Assembly: GCA_021030915.1 (NCBI GenBank)
Contig: JAGEMR010000048.1
Span: 62,001 to 126,000, forward strand
Direction of reading: 5' to 3'
DNA from: Astrothelium macrocarpum
Taxonomy: Eukaryota; Ascomycota; Dothideomycetes; Trypetheliales; Trypetheliaceae
Length of the DNA stretch: 64,000 nucleotides
Below, one piece after another: positions 57,034-64,000 of this stretch. The notes beneath the pieces are model-generated. The model was given only the letters and a program-made list of their open reading frames with translations, did not search any database and was not told the DNA's origin. Numbering within the stretch: position 1 is the stretch's first letter; each line of letters starts with the position of its first letter. The translations under genes and the position numbers were made by a program.

Positions 57034-57816
57034 CTTTGCTTAATGTTGTCCCGCCGATTTGGTAAGATACTATATTGAAAGCAAAGGAGACAGTCGATAT
57101 AGTTGTGTGAGTGCTGATAGGTAGATGAGCAAAGACAAACTGGACCTTGACTGCCTTGATATCGCACCCAAAGGAATGCAACCTATACTCAGCCTCAATA
57201 CAGCAGAAAATGACGTAATAATGTGGCGCGTCGTCGCGGGGTCACTGCAGCTTCATTGTGGCTTCATCCACCGTATCCACCAATGAAATGCCTTTGTAGG
57301 CAGGGAGAGTGGCGCAGGACATACGCAGTACGCATTACTTTTCTTCATCCAGTACTACGTACCTGGGTAGCTTCACGGCAACATTGTATATTCGTGTGCC
57401 TACATCACTTTTGTGTGCGCTCTCGATGGCTTTGGGAATCGAGATATACCATCACATATGTTCTAGACTTGTCTTAGGTTTTAACATCATCGTCCAGTGC
57501 ACGTTGTTGACACGAGAGATGTCACCTTTCGACTGACTACACACTCGCAGAGGTGACGTTCCTCTTGTTAGGGGCGAGTGAATATGCCCTGTTCTTTCAA
57601 AGTATGGATTTTCTGTGTGACGGTATGGATCACTTGCCTTCGTCAGATTTTTAAAAGCTGTGTATAGCTAAGTAATAGTTTCTGGTGTCTCTCGATGTTT
57701 TCTGGTCGCGCATCCACGGTCATCTATTGCTAGACTGTCGTTTCTCGCAAAGTCGAGACACTTCACGGCTTTGAGAACTTGCTACTCAAAGTAACACAGC
57801 CCGCATAGTTCCCGAG
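57034..57816. promoter_or_regulatory. Divergent gap between Vip1-like and TDP2-like genes
   Basis: 783 bp between outward-facing starts; both promoters should lie here. Short frames are present but nothing protein-like. Confidence 0.45.
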
Positions 57817-59241
57817 ATGCACGGAAATATCCGCCAAGCGAGATCGATCAGGGCGCCATTTTGTATGGGCATACAACGGGATTATCCCCATCCCGTAAGC
57901 CTCTCAAGCATTGCGCGTCCTACGCACTTCACGTCGATATTACAGAAGATAAGCTCCAGCCCGCCTCTTTCACCCGTTGGAACGCTCGAGAAGTCACAGT
58001 TGCTGCTATATGTGAGGCATATAGAGTCAAGAGAGAATATGGCGAGAAATCGCCAGATAGCAGAGCGCATTCAGCAGAACCCTCCAAACATCCAACATCT
58101 CGCTCCGCAAATCTACTGTTCAGAATTAAAAAAGTGGGAAGTGCTGAAAAAACCAAATGATCGACACATAGAGCGTGGGAGTGTTCTCAAGGTGATCTCT
58201 TGGAATATTTTTTTGAGCCGTCGTTGGGTAAGAGAGCGTGCGTCCGCCGCATTGAAGCATCTGAGGAAAGTCGTCGGAGACCAGCCCAAGTCAGCTGTCA
58301 TTATGCTTCAAGAAGTCGTTGAAGAATCCCTTGAGACGATTATGAACGATTCGTGGGTTCAAGAAAACTTCGTGTTGTCGGAAATTGATCCTCCTAAGGA
58401 TACCTACATCGACATTCCTGACGAGTCCTTCATATTGAGATACCTGGAATGGAAAGCAGTTCCATATTTTACTCTGATGCTGATCTCGAAGGACCTTAAT
58501 ATTCAGAACTGCTTTCGTGTGCCATTCGTAACGCAAATGGGAAGAGACGCCTTGGTAATTGACATTTCAGTTGCGAGCTTGGAAAGACCCTCTCGGATAA
58601 GAGAGTGTATTCGTCTGTGTACAACACACTTGGAATCACTCTGGGATACAGACGGGTATCGGCCCAGTCAACTAGCCTTGATATCAAGCCTATTGAAAGG
58701 AGCGCCTCCGACTGGGAGTAAAATTGTAGCAGGACTCGTTGGTGGCGACATGAACTCAATCGAAAAGTCGGAACATGACTTCCACAAGCGGCAAGACATC
58801 AACCTAATGGATGTCTGGGAAGACGTTCCAGCACCGCCAATACCAAAATTAAAGCCTTTCCAGAAGGATTTTACCTATGGCAAAGCGAGAGGAAACACCT
58901 TTGGTTACCAGTCGTATCCAAAAAGAATGGCGACAAAGCGCTTGGATAAGTTCCTCTATACCGGTGCGCTGGAAACCGTTCCTTTAGGTGGGTTTCATGA
59001 TGTTACTGGTAAGCTGGGTCGACTTGGAATAGGCCTGACAACTCGGGTGGATTCTGTGGAGAGGACTCGCGAAGAGCTGAATGTCAAAAGAGGAAAGTTC
59101 GTGAAAACCCAACGCAAGGATTATGTACCCTTAGACGAACCAGCTCCGCGCCGTTCTGGTGAAAAGGAACCTGTCCTTGTTAAGCATGAACGCTGGGTTA
59201 GTGATCATTTCGGTATCGGGATTGGTGTCAAGGTTACATAG
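57817..59241 (+). CDS. Endonuclease/exonuclease/phosphatase family protein, TDP2-like
   Basis: A single exon of 474 residues from the ATG at 57817. EEP-fold catalytic motifs appear in order: ISWNIFLS (Asn130), LQEVVEE (Glu166), THLES near 270, GGDMNS (Asp311, Asn313) and SDHFGIGI near the C-terminus. The spacing matches tyrosyl-DNA phosphodiesterase 2 relatives, which remove 5'-phosphotyrosyl topoisomerase adducts using Mg2+; I infer that activity. The first 74 residues are Arg/Ser-rich and little conserved-looking. Translation may instead begin at the ATG at 58039 (MARNRQIAERIQQ), or the extension may be a mitochondrial presequence. No introns seen. Confidence 0.82.
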   Translation: MHGNIRQARSIRAPFCMGIQRDYPHPVSLSSIARPTHFTSILQKISSSPPLSPVGTLEKSQLLLYVRHIESRENMARNRQIAERIQQNPPNIQHLAPQIYCSELKKWEVLKKPNDRHIERGSVLKVISWNIFLSRRWVRERASAALKHLRKVVGDQPKSAVIMLQEVVEESLETIMNDSWVQENFVLSEIDPPKDTYIDIPDESFILRYLEWKAVPYFTLMLISKDLNIQNCFRVPFVTQMGRDALVIDISVASLERPSRIRECIRLCTTHLESLWDTDGYRPSQLALISSLLKGAPPTGSKIVAGLVGGDMNSIEKSEHDFHKRQDINLMDVWEDVPAPPIPKLKPFQKDFTYGKARGNTFGYQSYPKRMATKRLDKFLYTGALETVPLGGFHDVTGKLGRLGIGLTTRVDSVERTREELNVKRGKFVKTQRKDYVPLDEPAPRRSGEKEPVLVKHERWVSDHFGIGIGVKVT

Positions 59242-61849
59242 ATCATCGGCGAAGTCTGGCTGTGACGCTTGAATCATCATTAGCTTTTGTTCAGCTGGAC
59301 GGCGAGTAATATCATAGTGCCTTAGAAATGTCAATGTTAATTTAATTGTCCTTGTCGAGCTTAGACGTGCCACAACCCCGTCTTTTGCCAACGAGTTGGC
59401 TAGCAAAAGTGAGCGCGTGCAAGACTTATAATCGGCAATTTGAGAAGAGGAGAGCTTTGTTCCGGGCCTACAAAATGCAGCGATTGTGGTTACCTAAATT
59501 GGGAGTGAAAAGCACGGAGCAACGCTTTTCTTTTCAGAATGCACGCAAAGCACAGCCCTTCGGCGCATGTTGATACATGTTCGTACCATGAGGCGGAGTG
59601 CAATGCAACGCTTCAAAGGCACTTCTGACGCGTTCATCAATTAAAACATCCGCCTTCCTATCCGGCTGCATATTAGTGTTCTTGTAAAAAGAACCTTTGC
59701 TTGAATACAAACAAAGAGCAAGGAGCTCCAAGGCCATTTCGACCCTTAACTATGAGATGAGCATTAGTTTGTGTTAACCTCGAGAGAAGAAATAGAAGGC
59801 ACCACGGCCACTATGTTGATTTGAATTGTCGCATAATAGATACGGTTAGGTTGTCCTCTTTAACTGACAGTTCATATCTGAGGTAGTTGTTTCTATATGC
59901 AGCCATGCACGCCGCTCTACAGCCCTGACGCTGTCTTAAATGATCGAGACCGACCTCCGAGTCTTTGGAATTCCAAGTCTTGTGCATTGTCTGTGTGATT
60001 TGAAATTAGTTGACATTGCCTGCGATCTGGACTCTTGTTCAGCTCATCAGACCACAGAAGCACCCCTCCCACGCTTCACCTAATTGGAACCGAGATCAAT
60101 TAGAGCTTTCACGCTCTACGTGCTTGAATATTTTTATCCCTAACATTGATCCGTCAATCTTTGACTTTGGCTGACTAATACAGAACTGGCTCAGCAGCTA
60201 AGGGCTATATACAAGGCGGCCCTAGCTTAAGTTATCAGATCTAAGATTCTCATCTTGTCCAGGGTCCTGTTCATAACTATGAATTGAGAACACACCGGCC
60301 AGATGTATTCGACCGTTAGTAAGTGATCAGCGTATCCTTGGAGGCCGTGTACATCTGTATCGATTGAACCCAAAAAATCGATTTAAGAGAACATTGTAGA
60401 CAATAGGCTAAATTAGGTGAAGTCTTGAAAGGATTAATAAAACTGAGCGAATGAGAAATATTGAGTCAGCTCTGGTCGTCTTCGATTCATGAAAACTCCT
60501 CAGGGCGGCTCGGTTTTCACAATCATCAGCGCTAACGGCCAGAGATGAATCCAAGGTATATTTTACGATAAACTTCATTGTTAAGACTAACGCTAAAAAA
60601 TCCACAAGAAATCATAGGCTGAAAATGTACGAGTTCGACGGCAAGGCAAGCTCGACTAACGGCAGAGGAAGTTGACAGGGTAAGTTGATTGGTTGCAGGG
60701 TTCTACAAAATACTATTTTGTAATCGAATAAAACCTGGTAATCAAGTTAATTTCCAAAGGCGTTTCCCCAGACTTTCCACGGCGTTTCCAGAGGGTTTCC
60801 TCGGCGTCCCCACACGGTAACCACGGCGTTTTCCACAGGGTCGCCCCTCAAATTGGTGTTTTTGCCCGGCCACTACTCTAATTCCTGCAGCATGCTAGTA
60901 ACCACCACAGCAATTTGAGGACACCAGCATGAAGAACGCTTTTTTACCCCGTCAGCTTCGAGCTGTCGAAGCCCGCTGGCGGAATGTGCGGGACTCGTTG
61001 CACCCGTGGATGCGCCATCAACGTAATCATCATTGCATGCGGCTGTCTCCTTTCTTCTACCCATTGAATTTTGCTATTCATTGGAATTGTCATTTGGCTT
61101 GCACTTACAACGCCAGAGCGCGTCGGACCGCTAGTGTACGACCAGCGCATTCTCATAGTCCGTGCATTTTTTGGTCAATTGGACCAAATAAACAGATTTC
61201 AAGAACAGTCGAAAACAGCGGGCGAGAGAGGGCAAGGATTGTGAAGGATTATGAGAGTCGAACGAATAGAAAACCGTTCATTCAGCCTCTCGATTCATAA
61301 CAATGTCCTATAACAGCTCCATCTTCGTGGTCAACAGCGCTAACGCTCGACCGCGCTCTGCCGCTATACATGTGGGTTAGAGTTTCAACTACTGAGTCCA
61401 AAACACCTTATTGGCAAAACGTCTCGCTTTGCCTTGTGCACGAGATGACGTTGGGAAGGCAGTGGCTTACTCCACTTACACTACTTGCACCTCTTGCGCC
61501 TCTTGCACCCCATACTCGCAGCCCTACCCTGACTGCGGCGTCGACCACTGCAAGATGTAGCACTCCATCTTTTCTTGTTGACCTTGAGATCGCGATCAGT
61601 ATGGGCATCAGAGTTGCCCACTGTGCGGCTGACTAGCTGTGAACTCATATTAAATGCATACCCTGGATGAGGCAATATGCTTGAAGAGGTTTTTACACTT
61701 TTTGCTCGCTTCCTTTTCGAATCTTGGTCATCCCATTTAAGCCCTTGAACACCCAAGGCAAAAGCCTCTGGCTTGAGTTTTCGGGCCCTTGTCTTCCTTC
61801 TATTCGCCGAGTACCTAATTGCAGACCTCATCCAAACCTCGCCATTGCA
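59242..61849. other. 2.6-kb gene-free stretch with a 22-bp tandem repeat
   Basis: No frame longer than about 120 codons and none with a recognisable domain. The one structured feature is the 4 x 22-bp array at 60759-60846. The right end holds the promoter and leader of the PTH11-like gene. Confidence 0.45.
60759..60846 (+). repeat. Four-copy 22-bp GC-rich tandem repeat
   Basis: Four units of exactly 22 bp, each starting GGCGT (GGCGTTTCC, GGCGTTTCC, GGCGTCCCC, GGCGTTTTC) and ending in a pyrimidine-rich CCAC, CCTC or GCCC. The array is GC-rich within AT-rich surroundings. No spacers, so not CRISPR. Confidence 0.85.
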
Positions 61850-63154
61850 ATGTGTGCTCCAGCGCCTCCTCCAAGTCCTACTGATACTCGTCAAAATGAT
61901 ATCTTTATTATTGTAATTGTTGGTACTGTTTTGTCCATAATTGTCACGACGTTACGTATTATTACCAGAATCTGGATTGTTCGGAAGGTTGGCTGGGATG
62001 ACTACACCATTGTTCTTGCCACGATTGGCCACATCATCGGATGGGTTTTGGTTTTTGTCGAGATCCATTATGGATTTGGACTACACCGGGAATTCATTTC
62101 CACATCGTCCTATATGGCATTTGTGAAATACTCATACCTTGAATGGATTCAGACCTTCCAAACCTTGATGTTTAACAAGCTGTCCATTTGCTTTTTTCTT
62201 TTACGACTCCCGGTCCAGACTTCGTTGAGACGACCGCTTCAGGCAAGCATTGCCATTTTGATTATTACCAACGTTGTTCTCACCCTTTCCTGGATTTTCC
62301 AATGTGTGCCTGTCCAAGCAGTCTGGGAAGCCCGCGAGTCCGCCAGGTGCATGACGGACGCTCAACTGCAACGAATCATCATGGCTCAAGCTATCATCTC
62401 TATTATTTCGGACGTAATGCTTTCTTTGTTTCCCATTATACTTCTCTGGAATGTCCAAATCTCGCAACGGACCAAAGTCGGTTTATGCAGCTTGATGAGT
62501 CTGGGCCTTCTGTAAGCACCCCCCTTTCTCTATTCCCTCTTCCACCACCATCCTAACTAACCTCATTTTCACACTAGCACCGCCGGTCTTTGTTTTGTTC
62601 GAACGCTTCTCAACTGGGAAAACGTCAACCAAGACCCGACCTGGGAATCCGTCCCGAACTGGGGGTTTCGCTCCTGGGAAGTTACCGTTGGCATCGTGAC
62701 AGCATCGATTCCGGCGCTCCGCCCACTCTACCGCGTCGTCAAAACATCGCTCAGGAGCTACTACTTGTACACTGCTTCTTCCCTTGGGAGAAAGCATACA
62801 AAGGCCCCTGAAACCTCAGACGGATCCAACGACGCGCGCTCCACCCAACAGCCGAGAGCGTCAGATGACAAGACGAAGCTCGCTGGCGCGCTTTCACGGC
62901 CGAGCCAGCTCCCTACCGCAGCGAAAGCGGCCGTGCATACAGCGCGGGTGGAGGCTGATCGGGCAGCAGTCATGGGAGGAGGAGAAGCAGACCTTCCGAT
63001 GGGGGAGCTCAGAGGGGATGTGGGTCCTGGTGAGGCAGCTATTGTAAAGACGACGTGGTTTGGGACGCAGAGTGAGGGGGAGGAAGGGCTTAGGCGAAGT
63101 CGGGGTTCCGAGGGAGATCTAGAGTCGGGCGAGAAAGGAAGAGTGTTTGTGTGA
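61850..63154 (+). CDS. PTH11-like / fungal rhodopsin-domain seven-helix membrane protein
   Basis: Exons 61850-62511 and 62578-63154 (intron 66 nt); 412 residues. Seven hydrophobic segments are visible from about residue 17 to 280. The family motif GWDDYTIVLATIG is after helix 1; LMFNKLSICFFLLRL, CVPVQAVWE, and SDVMLSLFPIILLWNVQISQRTKVGLCSLMSLGLLTAGLCFVRTLL follow. The C-terminal 120 residues are hydrophilic and probably cytoplasmic. There is no CFEM domain before helix 1. Relatives include Magnaporthe Pth11, a surface receptor, but most members have no known ligand. The ATG at 61850 is the first sensible start; the frame is open further up without a suitable ATG. Confidence 0.87.
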
Positions 63155-64000
63155 ACGGGGAATACTGGAGAGATTTGTGGTAAGTGGGTTCTCTTGCCTG
63201 TTGGATCTTAAAATGAGTTGGAAATTTGGGGTCGGGAACGGAAGGTTGAGGACGCTTTGTTGCAAGATTGAAGACATGTGTATAGTAAAAATTACTTTCT
63301 TAGTCATGGAAGCGGTGAGCTTAGAAGTCCTCTAGCACACTCGATTTGAAGAGATCAAATCAGGGGATAACAGACTTTGTTCAACCTTTGAGCTTCGAAT
63401 GCAGTTCACTTGGATGTCGCTATGATATGCTGTTTATGTAATCACATATTGCTTGATGTGTCTGATATTTCCTTGATCTTGCTCGTGAGTTTGGCAAATG
63501 CTCGTCGGCAAAGCAAGTCGTCTCGATGCTTCTGAAACTCATACAACCGGCGGACAGCAGTCAGTGTGCGGGCATTATGACGTCTGCAGCAAGCTCTGAA
63601 GATAACATGGAACAAAATTGACGGTTATGCCAAGGGCATGGCATGTCCTACAGAAACCTACGACAGCTCCGTTGCAGCGTATCGCATCCTATGACAGATG
63701 CAGCTGTATATCCAGGGTCTGATTTGGCTGGAGAATGTCGTGGAATTCAACCCCACTAGTTGCGCACTACCGAACACAAGCATAGTTTTCAAGCCATGCT
63801 ACCGAGGGTGCTCCTTACTTCATTTGAATGTTCTGGTACGGATCAGGGTCTGGCTGACTGCAGCAGTCATGTGTCAAACATGCATCGACTCCACTCACCC
63901 ACCTCTGAGGAAGCGTATGTAATTGTTGAGGAGCAGTCAGCAGTGCAGTTGTACACCACGTCGAGCCAATGAGTAATTTTGCTCAGCGTAGTATGCAGAC
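63155..64000. other. Right-edge flank without a supported gene
   Basis: 3' flank of the PTH11-like gene and plain noncoding sequence; only frames under 75 codons. A gene starting beyond the edge may have its promoter here. Confidence 0.4.

Noticed and set aside
60759..60846. Possible CRISPR-like array
   Set aside because: The units are directly adjacent with no spacers, only four imperfect copies exist, and the genome is fungal.

Overview
This window is nuclear DNA of a filamentous ascomycete (Pezizomycotina). The gene models are fungal in style: many short introns, mostly 47-83 nt, with GTNNGT donors, CTRAC/CTGAC branch sites and AG acceptors. Family content agrees: Zn2Cys6 regulator, DHA-type MFS pump, PTH11-like receptor, HacA with a 20-nt Ire1-type intron, ATG2 and NIC96. 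Two strongly AT-rich transposon relics look like products of repeat-induced point mutation (RIP). The sequence does not let me name a class or species.

Layout. 1-1,554: 5' part of a putative OTT_1508-like deaminase gene running off the left edge. 1,714-7,365: two adjacent TA-flanked DNA transposons, 3.5 kb with ~220-bp terminal inverted repeats and 2.15 kb with 41-bp repeats and a broken Fot1/pogo transposase; both are AT-rich inside with preserved GC-rich ends. 7,618-9,023: O-methyltransferase. 9,522-13,118: Ccc2-type copper ATPase. 14,821-21,535: ATG2, sharing a promoter gap with an ADA2/ADGF-like adenosine deaminase (21,973-23,827), which converges on an enoyl-CoA hydratase/isomerase (23,898-24,982). 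25,973-30,544: Zn2Cys6 regulator and MFS exporter on one strand. 31,112-32,883: GDT1-like cation exchanger, divergent from a TRF/Tbf1/Taz1-type telomere-repeat-binding protein (33,430-36,272) whose first intron holds (CCCTAA)3. 37,017-38,666: pantothenate kinase. 42,434-43,674: hacA with long gene-free flanks. 47,843-51,477: NIC96 nucleoporin. 52,590-53,772: two small convergent unknown genes. 54,406-57,033: two RRM proteins. 57,817-59,241: a TDP2-like EEP phosphodiesterase. 61,850-63,154: a PTH11-like seven-helix receptor. The long gaps (38.7-42.4, 43.7-47.8, 59.2-61.8 kb) show no convincing gene.

Most genes are housekeeping and not functionally linked: copper delivery to the secretory pathway, autophagy, Golgi ion homeostasis, CoA synthesis, the unfolded protein response, nuclear pores, telomeres and DNA repair. 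The accessory material is the transposon pair with its flanking deaminase and methyltransferase genes, and possibly the regulator-exporter pair. Exon boundaries were worked out by hand from splice signals and reading frame. Every complete multi-exon model sums to a multiple of three and keeps family-like sequence across the joins.
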